Part shown: piece by piece, positions 1 through 7,703 of the stretch
How positions within the stretch are numbered: position 1 is the first letter of the stretch
How the letters are laid out: each line of letters opens with the position of its first letter
Assembly: GCA_023228385.1 (NCBI GenBank)
Contig: JALOBF010000028.1
Span: 1-13,695 of the forward strand
Reading direction: 5' to 3'
Length of the DNA: 13,695 nt
From: Bacilli bacterium
Lineage (GTDB): Bacteria > Bacillota_I > Bacilli_A > ML615J-28 > CAG-698
Made by a program: the position numbers and the translations under genes
The notes under the pieces: model-generated
Databases searched by the model: none
Told to the model about the DNA's origin: nothing
What the model saw: only the letters and a program-made list of their open reading frames with translations

Positions 1-1558
1 GCTCCTTTAGTTGTGCAATCATCGCTTCGGCATGATCCTTACCATATTGTTCCATCTCAAGAGTTATTATTGCAATTGGAGTAAATTTTAGGATATCTAT
101 CGTAAATTTATTACTATTTTCTATTTTGTCTTCTAAAACATCATCTAGCGTTAATGTATTATCTATGTATTTATCAAAAAATTTATTGTCAATGGTTACT
201 CTAATCCATGTATTACTAGTATAACCAACAGAACGTATGTTTTCAGATGTTTTAAGAATAGTTACAATACGATCTAATCGATCCGCGGAAATTGTTTCAT
301 TGAATTTAATATCAATCTTTACACCCCAAGTCCACACATTCACAGATTTGAGATTATTTAAACCGGGGAAATCAGACGTACTTAAACCATGAACATATAT
401 ATTTCGCATATATTCATCATTCGGTGATAAAGTAATACATGATCGTAATTCGGATACCGTCCTAACAACAACATTAAAATCAGTAATGTTTTCTATATTT
501 TCTTTTTTAACGGTAACGATATGAAGCCAAGAACTTAAAGCTGTGGCCATTCCCTCAAAACGATTGATATTTAAGTTTAGTGAATTGTCTTTGATTACTA
601 CATTGTATACATAATTTTTTGATATGTTGGGTTCATATTTATAATAAAACAGTAAAATATTATCCTCAAAATATTCTTCATTATAAGTAGCCAATAGTCG
701 GTTCCAACCCTCATTATCCAAGTATTGATAGGAATAAAATGTAGTTTTTTTATGCTTTTCAACTTTTTCTAATAGTTGTTCATATGAAGTGGCATAAAAG
801 AATACCATCCCAGGAACTTCTTCATTAAAGTTAACATTCCAAACATCAAATTCTGTTAAATAGTTGTCAGCGGTTTGCCAATTTAAGCCCTTGTCTAAAG
901 AAAATGATACTTCCTGTTTATCTTGGGTTACTATTTCTTTTTCTTCCTCGCCTTTATAAAGATTGGCGATAATTTGCAAATTTTCTCTTGTCAACAATTC
1001 TTGCATAAATGCATACGGGATATCACAAAACTTTCCACTATTCCAAACGCGAATTGGATATCCGTTGGAATACGAAAAATTAAAGCCCTCATATTTGCAT
1101 TCTACTACATATTCTGTAAAATACTTGTTAAACTCATCATTTAGTACAGCGACAAAACTACCATTGTATGTGCCAAGGTATCTAGTGACTATGACATCGG
1201 CTACCGTTGCTTCCGGGTGTTTATCTTTTAGAAATCTATCAACATAGGTTTGCTTAACCTGCAAAACAATGTCATCTACTACCATCTCATTAATCGTCTC
1301 TTTTGCTTTTTCCACAGCAGCATCAACTGTAGGCTTACTTGTTGCATCATCTATAGCTTGTTTGCTGTTTTCTACAACTTCAAGTATCGTCTCCCAGTTA
1401 CCTAAGTGCTCATTACCCTTGCTCTCTAAATAAATGTCAAGTTCGCTCTTAGCTTCTACCTTGTATTCCTTAAGGTCGAATGTTTCACAAGCGACAAGAC
1501 TTGCAACAGAAAACATAAGTAATAGAACTATCCCTAATTTTAAAATGTTTTTAACCAT
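1..1558 (-). CDS. Large lipoprotein, C-terminus cut by left window edge
   Basis: The minus strand is open from ATG at 1558 to the window edge (519 codons, no stop), so this is a partial gene. The N-terminus is a lipoprotein signal: K3/K7, a hydrophobic core, and a lipobox ending LVAC with the lipidated Cys at residue 24, so the protein should be anchored on the outer face of the membrane. Around residues 60-80 there is a helical stretch (TVDAAVEKAKETI) like the FIVAR-type helical repeats of Gram-positive surface proteins. Later parts hold a YLGTYNGSFVAV block and a YNEEYFEDNILLF block; the latter type recurs, from memory, in Bacillota lipoproteins of unknown function. A ribosome site AAAGGAAA lies at 1568-1575. 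It sits downstream of the sigma/anti-sigma pair on the same strand. I do not recognise a specific function; substrate binding or cell-surface sensing are both possible. Confidence 0.85.
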   Translation of the reverse strand, partial: MVKNILKLGIVLLLMFSVASLVACETFDLKEYKVEAKSELDIYLESKGNEHLGNWETILEVVENSKQAIDDATSKPTVDAAVEKAKETINEMVVDDIVLQVKQTYVDRFLKDKHPEATVADVIVTRYLGTYNGSFVAVLNDEFNKYFTEYVVECKYEGFNFSYSNGYPIRVWNSGKFCDIPYAFMQELLTRENLQIIANLYKGEEEKEIVTQDKQEVSFSLDKGLNWQTADNYLTEFDVWNVNFNEEVPGMVFFYATSYEQLLEKVEKHKKTTFYSYQYLDNEGWNRLLATYNEEYFEDNILLFYYKYEPNISKNYVYNVVIKDNSLNLNINRFEGMATALSSWLHIVTVKKENIENITDFNVVVRTVSELRSCITLSPNDEYMRNIYVHGLSTSDFPGLNNLKSVNVWTWGVKIDIKFNETISADRLDRIVTILKTSENIRSVGYTSNTWIRVTIDNKFFDKYIDNTLTLDDVLEDKIENSNKFTIDILKFTPIAIITLEMEQYGKDHAEAMIAQLKE

Positions 1559-1655
1559 TGTTCCAACTTTCCTTTATTTTTTTTATATTAAAAGTAGCTA
1601 TAATCAAAATTTAATATATAATCTTTATTTTGATTTTATGCAGCCGATCCGCTTT

Positions 1656-1769
1656 CTACATCACACATAAATAACCAATATATTTACCATTCATCATTAC
1701 AACAAAAGCATTATTATCTTCACCATAATAGTATAAAATCCAGACATCATCTATTGTTACTCTTTCAAC
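1656..1769 (-). pseudogene. Remnant of a lipoprotein-like gene related to the left-edge lipoprotein
   Basis: Between the anti-sigma-like gene and the left lipoprotein lies a 37-codon protein-like stretch ending at TAG (1656-1658), preceded in frame by TAA (1770-1772) and lacking any start. It reads VTIDDVWILYYYG followed by EDNNAFVVMMNGKY. This lines up with ATVADVIVTRYLG and TYNGSFVAVLNDEF in the neighbouring lipoprotein, with about 9 identities in 30 positions including the Y-x-G, N, FV and N positions. I infer a leftover of a paralogous lipoprotein or of a domain duplication. It is too short to be sure, and no ribosome site is present. Confidence 0.5.
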
Positions 1770-1784
1770 TTAGGTTTTTATTTA

Positions 1785-2873
1785 TTATTGTGAACTGTTC
1801 ACCTCACGAAGAGAATAAATTTTTTGAATCAAGGCATCGTACCATAGGTATTCTATTTCGTTTTCATATGTACATGAATCCTCAGAATGCAGTTCTGACC
1901 ACAATCCTGCGTATTTTCCTAAAGATTGAATTGATACATTTACAGCATATCGGGAATCGAATCTTTTAATCGGAATTGCATAATTGTCTTGATCAATATA
2001 ATTATAGAAATACTCTTGATTGATTGTGTTAAATACGTGGTGAAGACGGAGGTCATCGGTAAGTTTAAAACCGATTAGTTCCTTACGATTTAAATAGATA
2101 TTATCCATTTTTTCATTATATTGGATTGAAATTAAATATTCGGAATCGGTATTATAAATAAAACGATAAACAAAATAAGATACCATTTCTTGGGTTTGAT
2201 AATTATCCAAATCAGTAATAACAACCGGTTTCCCGCAAAATACAATAATCGGAATATAATCATCTATCTTCGATGGGATTTGATTTCGGCTTTGAAACTC
2301 AACCCAAACAATCGATTTGAGGTCAGGGCGGTTCTGTAAATAGGCAAAATATAAGAGACCGTCGATAATTTGAGTATTAAAGGCGACATCGATACCTTCA
2401 ATATTAATACTGTTTCCGGAAATTAAATCCTCATAGGATTGTTTTTTCAGATATCCGACTATATAGGATTGGCTAGCGGCTTCAAAATATTTAATTTCAT
2501 AAAAATTATAAGTCTTATCGGCAATAAACCGATCGATTCGTTCTTCAATATTCGGAGCTTCGATAACTTTATCAATGTAATGAGCCGACGGGATTACATA
2601 TGTGTTTAGTTCGGTAATTTGACTTCCATGAACAATTTCATAAGCAGAAATTTGATCATTTTTATTTTCCCGGGGTAATGAGATAAAGATGATTAAAAGA
2701 CAAACCATAATCATCGCCAATTTAGTAAAAATTGCCAGCCGGTTAGCCCGGATATTTTGATTGAATTCAATGATATTACGATAGTCGATTTTTTCCCTAA
2801 TTATTTCAAAGCCATTATTGTTTTCTCTGATCAATAACTGTGATAATTGTTCTTTTAAATGTTTGCTTTTCAA
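1785..2873 (-). CDS. Membrane-anchored partner of the ECF sigma factor, probable anti-sigma factor
   Basis: With a TTG start at 2871-2873 the product is 362 residues. Residues 1-45 are polar and charged, residues 47-66 form one membrane helix (LAIFTKLAMIMVCLL...), and about 295 residues follow that should be extracytoplasmic. A short cytoplasmic N-terminus, one membrane span and a large outer domain is the usual layout of ECF anti-sigma factors, and the gene lies directly downstream of an ECF sigma gene. No zinc-binding ZAS motif (HxxxCxxC) is visible, so the assignment rests on topology and context. An upstream in-frame ATG at 2963 would give 392 residues but would overlap the sigma gene by 35 bases and translate through a hairpin. 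The TTG has a well-spaced AGAAGG and is preferred. The outer domain is not recognised; it may be a signal sensor. Confidence 0.7.
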   Translation of the reverse strand: MKSKHLKEQLSQLLIRENNNGFEIIREKIDYRNIIEFNQNIRANRLAIFTKLAMIMVCLLIIFISLPRENKNDQISAYEIVHGSQITELNTYVIPSAHYIDKVIEAPNIEERIDRFIADKTYNFYEIKYFEAASQSYIVGYLKKQSYEDLISGNSINIEGIDVAFNTQIIDGLLYFAYLQNRPDLKSIVWVEFQSRNQIPSKIDDYIPIIVFCGKPVVITDLDNYQTQEMVSYFVYRFIYNTDSEYLISIQYNEKMDNIYLNRKELIGFKLTDDLRLHHVFNTINQEYFYNYIDQDNYAIPIKRFDSRYAVNVSIQSLGKYAGLWSELHSEDSCTYENEIEYLWYDALIQKIYSLREVNSSQ

Positions 2874-2881
2874 AGAAATCA

Positions 2882-2887
2882 CCTTCT
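2882..2887 (-). promoter_or_regulatory. Ribosome binding site deciding the TTG start of the anti-sigma-like gene
   Basis: AGAAGG on the minus strand, 8 bases before the TTG at 2871-2873. It lies after the sigma stop codon and after the intergenic hairpin, which argues that translation starts here and not at the ATG inside the sigma gene. Confidence 0.55.
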
Positions 2888-2903
2888 TCTCACCTAATAA
2901 GAC

Positions 2904-2925
2904 AAAAAAGGACCCAAAAAGGGTC
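2904..2925 (-). terminator. Terminator-like hairpin between sigma and anti-sigma genes
   Basis: Minus-strand GACCC-TTTTT-GGGTC directly followed by CTTTTTT, four bases after the sigma stop codon. The 5-bp GC-rich stem and T-tract resemble a weak intrinsic terminator. Since the next gene seems cotranscribed and has no clear promoter of its own, it may act as an attenuator that lowers anti-sigma output relative to sigma. Confidence 0.5.
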
Positions 2926-2928
2926 GAA

Positions 2929-3447
2929 TTAATTGTAAAATTTTTTATATTTCTTAATGGCACGTCGATAACGGCCTTTTATGACATTAACGGATACTTC
3001 CTTATCGGCGGCTATTTCCCGAAAAGTACATTTAAATACCAAATGCATAATAATAATATCAATTTCATCTTCCGATAAAACCTGATAGAGGCTTTCAATC
3101 ATCGGTTTTATTTTATTTTCCTTTGAATAAAGATACAAAAAATCAGTATCATCATATATAACCTGATAATCCTTCGCCTTAATATAATTTAATGATGAAT
3201 TTTTGGCCGCCGTTACCAACCAATATTTAATATTTCGAAACTGAGTTGTTTTGATATTATTAAAAAAACGCATAAACACTTCTTGGGTAATATCTTCCGC
3301 TACTTCTACTCTTTTCACGATTCTTAGAGAAATATAATGAATCAAATCACAATATTGGTAATATATCTTTTCAAATACTTCTTCCAAAGCACATTCATCG
3401 TTTTGTTGAATGGCGTTTACTATTTCCTTTTTAAAATTATCATTCAT
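2929..3447 (-). CDS. ECF-type RNA polymerase sigma factor
   Basis: The 172-residue product has the ECF two-domain layout. Region 2 includes AEDITQEVFMRFF at residues 50-62 (core binding) and NIKYWLVTAAKN at 72-83 (the 2.3/2.4 area that melts and reads the -10). Region 4 is at about 123-168, with a helix-turn-helix TFREIAADKEVSVNVIKG at 141-158 that would read the -35 element. The length is normal for the family. ATG at 3447 has GAGG six bases upstream. The following gene encodes a single-span membrane protein that is a likely anti-sigma factor, so this sigma is probably held inactive at the membrane until a cell-envelope signal arrives. Its target promoters cannot be told from the window. The promoter upstream looks like a housekeeping one. 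Confidence 0.92.
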   Translation of the reverse strand: MNDNFKKEIVNAIQQNDECALEEVFEKIYYQYCDLIHYISLRIVKRVEVAEDITQEVFMRFFNNIKTTQFRNIKYWLVTAAKNSSLNYIKAKDYQVIYDDTDFLYLYSKENKIKPMIESLYQVLSEDEIDIIIMHLVFKCTFREIAADKEVSVNVIKGRYRRAIKKYKKFYN

Positions 3448-3470
3448 TCTCTTCCTCTGTCTCGTTTTTT

Positions 3471-3499
3471 ATTGTATCATATATTACCGATTATGACAA
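3471..3499 (-). promoter_or_regulatory. Promoter of the sigma/anti-sigma operon
   Basis: On the minus strand: TTGTCA (3494-3499), a 17-bp spacer, and TACAAT (3471-3476) preceded by TG as in an extended -10. This is close to the vegetative sigma consensus and lies 24 bases before the ATG. Just upstream of the -35 is an inverted repeat TTTTTC/GAAAAA with a 3-bp spacer (3506-3520), which could be an operator or simply AT-rich sequence. Confidence 0.65.
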
Positions 3500-3690
3500 T
3501 TATGTTTTTTCAAAGAAAAAGTCAACATCAAAAAGAAAAAAAGAATTATTCATATAATAAATACTGTGTTTTTCCGCCAAAAGTCTTATCGTCAGGCCGT
3601 TTTATATCTCGATAAGATATTTATTTAATATAAATATTTTGTAATAATTAATTAATCTCCAAATTGACTGTGCATTATATAATAATAAAG

Positions 3691-4236
3691 TTATTGCAAG
3701 TAATCTATATCTATATAATCTTCTTTTTCTAAAATGTAAAGCAATGTTCGATAGGTCTTTCCAATCAGTTTAGCTTCCCTTTTTTCTTCTTTATAATATT
3801 TAAAACCGCATTTTTCAATAACTCTTTTGGAACGAAGATTAAAATCAAAATGAGCGCACCATAAGATATCTATCCTCATATTCCGAAAAACATATCTTAT
3901 TACTTCACGGACGGCTTCCGTCATTAAGCCTTGATTCCAATATGACTTGCTTAAGACATAACCTATTTCCCTTTGCGTTTTATTTAAATCACTATTTGGG
4001 CGATTATGTACTCCGATCGAGCCGATTACTTTACCATTGTCTTTATAAACTATGGCATATACATCTTTTTCCGAAATAAACCGGTCCAATATTATTTTAG
4101 ACTGTTCAATCGATTCATGTTTAGGCCAACCGGCATTAACGCCGACATTATCCTCTTTCGCATATTCATACAGGTCTGCTAAATCAGCTTCTTGCCATAA
4201 TCTTAATATCATTCTTTTGGTTTCTAACGTTTTCAT
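3691..4236 (-). CDS. GNAT-family N-acetyltransferase (RimJ/RimL-like)
   Basis: The 181-residue product has the usual length and motifs of Acetyltransf_3 (RimJ/RimL-type) enzymes, which move an acetyl group from acetyl-CoA to an amine such as a protein N-terminus or a small molecule. Visible are the opening LETKRMILRLWQEADLADLYEYA (residues 4-26), the acetyl-CoA binding segment IGYVLSKSYWNQGLMTEAV (91-109, with the degenerate Q-x-x-G-x-x-T-EA loop), and the closing N-x-RSKRVIEKCGFKYY (133-148). The substrate cannot be inferred. ATG at 4236 is preceded by AAGGTGA at 8-base spacing. It lies 18 bases downstream of the decayed WG-repeat gene and may be the last gene of the transcript that starts before the ABC exporter genes. 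Confidence 0.88.
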   Translation of the reverse strand: MKTLETKRMILRLWQEADLADLYEYAKEDNVGVNAGWPKHESIEQSKIILDRFISEKDVYAIVYKDNGKVIGSIGVHNRPNSDLNKTQREIGYVLSKSYWNQGLMTEAVREVIRYVFRNMRIDILWCAHFDFNLRSKRVIEKCGFKYYKEEKREAKLIGKTYRTLLYILEKEDYIDIDYLQ

Positions 4237-4254
4237 AATTTTTCACCTTTTATA

Positions 4255-5151
4255 TTAACTCCGCTCAAATAAATTGATTCCGCGCTCGCAATAAGTTGTG
4301 CCCTTGATAACAATAGCAACCACCCGGATATATAATAAACAGGACATATCGGGGTTTAAAAACCCCGATATTATGACCGAAAATCTTAATATTTTATATT
4401 CGATTGGGATAATTATTTCAAATTTGGAATTGATTATACCCGCTTTTTCTCCCTTGACAACGATATAATAATTGCCGTAGGGAGCTATTTTGTCGTATTC
4501 GAAATCAATCAATACTTTGCCCTTGCTATTAATAATGGCGAATTTCGAACCGCTTTCCACAACCCCATCGGAGAAAAAATAAGATATAGAGAGTCGCATT
4601 TATCGAATTTGCCGGTTTTAATTTGCTTGCCCTTATCGGTGAATTGATAATATGGAAATTGGCCCGTTGTGGGGGGCTCCTCAGAACAACATAATTGCCG
4701 AAGGCTTTTAAGAAAAAATATAGTCGCAAGTTATATAATCGGCATCCTTAATGACCGGTTTCCCATTGATATTAATAATATCATAATGCTCGTTGCTTAA
4801 GACTATTGCATGGCCCCCCGGGATAGAAATCGGTAGCCTGTTCATAGATAACATCGATAACCAAATTGCCCTTGAGGTTAACATATCCGTATTTCCCGTC
4901 TTTTTTTACCCGGGCCCGGCCGGAATGAAACACGCGCCCGTCTTCACAGATAAATTCGCCGATTTTTTTGCCCGATGTGTCGATAAATTGACATTCGTTC
5001 CCGGGCCTAACCAAAACCGTGCCTTGGTAAAAGGGTTAAGCTTCGTCATATTGAATATCAATTACGGCATTGCCTTTTTTGTCCAAATAACCGTATTTAT
5101 CGTTGCTGTTTTGAACCAATATCAATCCGTCAGGAAAAGGATTAAATATAA
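4255..5151 (-). pseudogene. Decayed WG-repeat protein gene
   Basis: The minus strand encodes pieces of a WG-type beta-repeat protein in shifting frames. The pieces are NDKYGYLDKKGNAVIDIQYD (about 5045-5110), then PFYQGTVLVRPGNECQFID and DGKYGYVNLKGNLVIDVIYE, then HAIVLSNEHYDIININGKPV, then FTDKGKQIKTGKFDKCDSL, then KFAIINSKGKVLIDFEYDKI. Successive pieces are separated by an in-frame TAA (5036-5038), a frameshift at the C6/G3 run (4814-4822), one near the A6 run (4713-4718), one near 4635-4650, and one near a second A6 run (4574-4579). The first repeat begins only about 10 bases after the permease stop, so the 5' end (start codon and leader) also seems lost. WG-repeat proteins are commonly surface or exported binding proteins. 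The tail after about 4390 is not recognisable as WG repeat. Confidence 0.8.
4346..4371. repeat. 26-bp perfect inverted repeat in the tail of the WG pseudogene
   Basis: ATATCGGGGTTT (4346-4357), two A, then AAACCCCGATAT (4360-4371): 12-bp perfect arms around a 2-base centre. It lies where the recognisable WG repeat ends and has no T-tract on either side, so it is not a normal intrinsic terminator. Confidence 0.7.
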
Positions 5152-5946
5152 TTATTCTAATTCCAGTTTTTTTATAATCATTAAGCGTGATAAGATATAA
5201 AGCCCGATTATCATTAGCAAATTCCAAAGGAGACAATTAAAATCAATTAATGGCGCATTATTAAAAAAGGGAACTATATTCGATATATTGTTGATTCGCC
5301 CTATATAATAACTGTTTCCCGAAAAATAAAGACCAAACGGAATAACGACAAATAAGTTTTTTATCCATGAAGAAACGATACTTAATCCAAAATAAAGGGC
5401 AAAACCCACTAAGGTTTTATAACGATGTATTTTACCGATATTCAAAACCGATAACGTAAATAAAAGAAAGATCAAAAACAAAAGCAAATCAATAACCGTT
5501 CTAACGGTAATAATTAATAATGGAGGTATATGACTAAGATTAAAATATTTAAAAATTTTAAAATCAACACCGGTGTAATCACTATTAATTGTTAATATTA
5601 AAAAAAGGCTAAAAACAAGTACAATAGCGGTGATGAAATACCAAATAATATTGGTAATTATCTTTGAAATAATAATATTGTCAACCGAAACCGGTAACGT
5701 AAAGGTTAAATATCCTTCATTAGTAAACATTTTTCGATTAAAAGACTTTACAATATTTAAAAACAACATAATAAAGGCGCCCATTAATAAAAATACCAAT
5801 GTGATTATGGTTAAAGTTAAAAAAACTGAGGTTTTAAGGCGAAACAACAAAGCACAAATTACAGACATTACAATAATCGAAATATTAATAATCGTAATCT
5901 CAAGATAAGTGTTTTTAAATTCATGTTTAAACAATTTCCCTAGCAT
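5152..5946 (-). CDS. ABC exporter permease (ABC-2-like membrane subunit)
   Basis: A 264-residue, very hydrophobic protein with about six membrane helices (roughly 15-37, 40-64, 97-121, 141-170, 177-206 and 237-256). The MFTNEGYLTFTLPVSVDNII segment at 73-92 is, from family knowledge, typical of small Bacillota permeases paired with YtrB/CcmA-like ATPases, where the NEGYL-TLP stretch precedes the third helix. Its ATG overlaps the ATPase stop (ATGCTAG shared, 7 bases), so the two are translationally coupled and almost surely form one exporter. The substrate is unknown; related pairs handle antimicrobial peptides, lipids or stress responses. The product seems complete: the C-terminus ends naturally in charged residues IKKLELE. 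Confidence 0.85.
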   Translation of the reverse strand: MLGKLFKHEFKNTYLEITIINISIIVMSVICALLFRLKTSVFLTLTIITLVFLLMGAFIMLFLNIVKSFNRKMFTNEGYLTFTLPVSVDNIIISKIITNIIWYFITAIVLVFSLFLILTINSDYTGVDFKIFKYFNLSHIPPLLIITVRTVIDLLLFLIFLLFTLSVLNIGKIHRYKTLVGFALYFGLSIVSSWIKNLFVVIPFGLYFSGNSYYIGRINNISNIVPFFNNAPLIDFNCLLWNLLMIIGLYILSRLMIIKKLELE

Positions 5947-6641
5947 CGGTATTCCTCCTTAAAGTAATCATTCAGACTCAAGCCGGTTTCGGACCGAATC
6001 GACTCAGCTTCATCAAAACGAAAGACAGTGCCGTTCTTTAAAAAGATCGCATAATCAACAATATTTTCAACGTCACTGATTAAATGGGTGGAAACAATAA
6101 TAGTTCCATCTTTATTATAGTTCTCTAGAATCAACTCAAAAATAAATTCGCGGGCCGCCGGATCGACGCCGGCAATCGGTTCGTCAAAAAGATAAATTTG
6201 TGCTTTCCGCGAAAGCACCATCACCAATTGCAGTTTCTCTTTCGTTCCTTTTGACAGATGACGGAATTTCTGATCGGGATTAATCTGTAACCGATTAACC
6301 AAAACCCGGGCTTGATCCGGATTAAAATCATCATAAAAATCATTAAAAAATTCGATGGCGTCATTTGCATTCCATTTTTCCGATAAATAATTACAATCCG
6401 GCAAATAAGATATTATTTTTTTGGTTTCAATGCCGGGTTTAAAACCGTTAATTAAAACTTCGCCTTCATATGTCATCAATAAATTAGCCAATATTTTTAA
6501 AAAAGTGGTTTTACCGCTGCCGTTAGGCCCCATTAAACCAATAATCTTTCCGGCCGGCAGCTTTAAATTGACGTTGTGCAAGGCAGTAAGGGTTCCGTAT
6601 TTTTTTGTAAGGTTTTTAATTTCAATGATATGTTTATCCAT
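5940..6641 (-). CDS. ABC exporter ATP-binding protein (YtrB/CcmA-like)
   Basis: A 233-residue nucleotide-binding subunit with all the core motifs: Walker A GPNGSGKT at 38-45, signature LSKGTKEK at 129-136, Walker B IYLFDEP at 149-155, and the switch His in STHLIS (His186). The Q-loop position reads YLPDCNYL, with Asp in place of Gln, a variation I associate with YtrB/CcmA-like exporter ATPases. It energises the permease encoded by the next, overlapping gene. The ribosome site AAAGGAGGT ends only four bases before the ATG; it is a near-perfect match to the 16S tail, with tight spacing. It has its own promoter just upstream, separate from the AraC gene before it. The substrate is not deducible. 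Confidence 0.93.
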   Translation of the reverse strand: MDKHIIEIKNLTKKYGTLTALHNVNLKLPAGKIIGLMGPNGSGKTTFLKILANLLMTYEGEVLINGFKPGIETKKIISYLPDCNYLSEKWNANDAIEFFNDFYDDFNPDQARVLVNRLQINPDQKFRHLSKGTKEKLQLVMVLSRKAQIYLFDEPIAGVDPAAREFIFELILENYNKDGTIIVSTHLISDVENIVDYAIFLKNGTVFRFDEAESIRSETGLSLNDYFKEEYRC

Positions 6642-6661
6642 AGTACCTCCTTTGTTAGTGT

Positions 6662-6670
6662 ATTATAACA
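6662..6670 (-). promoter_or_regulatory. Extended -10 promoter of the ABC exporter operon
   Basis: Minus-strand TGTTATAAT is an exact extended -10 (TG-n-TATAAT). It lies about 20 bases before the ATPase ATG, so the leader would be only about a dozen bases. No convincing TTGACA lies 17 bp upstream (TTATTT there), which fits an extended -10 promoter. The same nine bases occur before the AraC gene. Confidence 0.6.
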
Positions 6671-6700
6671 TATTTAAACAGAAAAAATAAAGGCTTAAAA

Positions 6701-7561
6701 CTAATTGCTGCTCAAATGGCTGGTCAATCCTATATTTTTAAAGGTTTTTCGATATTTCGAAGGTGTTATATTGTTTTTTTGGCGGAAAACCTCGGCAAAA
6801 CGGTTGGGCGAAAGAAAACCACTTTGCATACTAATCTCGGTTATGGAAAGATCGGTATTAACCAATAACATTTTCGCAATCGATAAACGGATATTGATAA
6901 TAAAATTATAAGGGCTGTTGCCGAAACACTTTTTAAAAGTACGGATAAAATGATAGCGGCTTAAGTTACAAATACTTGATAAATCATCAATCGAAAGATC
7001 TTTCGCATGATTACTGATAATATAGTCAAAAATTTCTTTAACCGTATGGAGAGGCGGGTATTTATCTGGGATTCGTTGATTTTTCTGGGTCATTAAACCG
7101 TTAAAAGACAATTCAATACAAATCAATGAAGCTATATGCATTAGAAAATCATTGCAAGGATATAACCGCAGTGTTTCTTCTTTAAATAGATTGATTAAAA
7201 CAAACAGGCGCGGAGTGATATCGAATTCATAATTAAAACAGATACCGTTCGGACAAATAATATTGGCAATGGTCTCTTCAAAAAATGACTTGTCGATTTT
7301 CATATTAATATAAGCGGCATGATTTAAATCTTGGGTTAAGCCATGAACCGTGCCGCTTTGGATCGGATATACTTTACCATATTCGCCATAATAAATTGTA
7401 TTATTTATTAATAAGTACGAAATCGGCATTAACGGAATAATAAATTCATATTCCGAATGAAAATGATTAAAAGACGGAATTACCTCACTTAATTCCTTTA
7501 TTATGTCAATGCTGAGATATTTATAGTTATACAGCCCATATAAATCAGATCGTGCAATCAT
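6701..7561 (-). CDS. AraC/XylS-family transcription regulator
   Basis: The 286-residue product has an N-terminal sensor half and a C-terminal two-helix-turn-helix DNA-binding half. The sensor includes FNHFHSEYEFIIP (residues 31-43, with His33 and His35 at the start of a cupin-like barrel), the place where sugars or other small ligands bind in this class. The DNA-binding part (about 170-273) has helix-turn-helix 1 at LSIDDLSSICNLSRYHFIRTFK and helix-turn-helix 2 at LSITEISMQSGFLSPNRFAEVF, followed by the family closing motif ITPSKYRK. The ATG at 7561 has GGGGAG six bases upstream. It is divergent from the large lipoprotein gene and upstream of the ABC exporter genes on the same strand, so either may be its target. 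The ligand is unknown. Confidence 0.93.
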   Translation of the reverse strand: MIARSDLYGLYNYKYLSIDIIKELSEVIPSFNHFHSEYEFIIPLMPISYLLINNTIYYGEYGKVYPIQSGTVHGLTQDLNHAAYINMKIDKSFFEETIANIICPNGICFNYEFDITPRLFVLINLFKEETLRLYPCNDFLMHIASLICIELSFNGLMTQKNQRIPDKYPPLHTVKEIFDYIISNHAKDLSIDDLSSICNLSRYHFIRTFKKCFGNSPYNFIINIRLSIAKMLLVNTDLSITEISMQSGFLSPNRFAEVFRQKNNITPSKYRKTFKNIGLTSHLSSN

Positions 7562-7592
7562 CCGCTTCTCCCCTTTGGACGTTTTATACCTT

Positions 7593-7601
7593 ATTATAAC
7601 A
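7593..7601 (-). promoter_or_regulatory. Extended -10 promoter of the AraC-family gene
   Basis: Minus-strand TGTTATAAT with no clear -35, about 32 bases before the ATG. It directly abuts one arm of an inverted 12-mer that also occurs on the plus strand closer to the divergent lipoprotein gene. Confidence 0.5.
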
Positions 7602-7677
7602 TTATAAAAATAATTAATAAAGACTATTTTTACATTTTATAAGCAAGAAACTGATATTATAGCATTTTTTATAATGT
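7599..7677. repeat. Inverted 12-mer pair in the AraC/lipoprotein divergent region
   Basis: ACATTATAAAAA at 7599-7610 and its reverse complement TTTTTATAATGT at 7666-7677, 55 bases apart in the 172-bp divergent intergenic region. Each copy carries a TATAAT in the direction of the gene it faces. It could be a pair of operator half-regions for the AraC protein, or a chance product of AT-rich promoter DNA. Confidence 0.4.
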
Positions 7678-7694
7678 AAGTATATAATAATTTA

Positions 7695-7703
7695 TGATAT
7701 AAT
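7695..7703 (+). promoter_or_regulatory. Extended -10 promoter of the 835-residue lipoprotein gene
   Basis: TGATATAAT lies about 30 bases before the ATG at 7734, with no good -35 at 17 bp. A strong ribosome site AAAGGAGGA follows near 7715-7723, with a longish 10-base spacing to the ATG. Confidence 0.5.

Noticed and set aside
923..1247. Two overlapping short plus-strand open frames
   Set aside because: They lie opposite the left-edge lipoprotein, which has a signal peptide, lipobox and ribosome site.
2874..2963. Longer start (ATG at 2963) for the anti-sigma-like gene
   Set aside because: It would overlap the sigma gene by 35 bases and cross the hairpin; the TTG at 2873 has a proper ribosome site.
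3500..3690. Short inverted repeats (TCTTATCG/CGATAAGA and ATATCT/AGATAT) downstream of the GNAT gene
   Set aside because: Neither has a T-tract, and both are AT-rich; not convincing as terminators or attachment sites.
4793..5200. Open frame of 135 codons on the plus strand
   Set aside because: It lies opposite the WG-repeat pieces, whose peptide similarity is on the minus strand, and it has no recognisable product.
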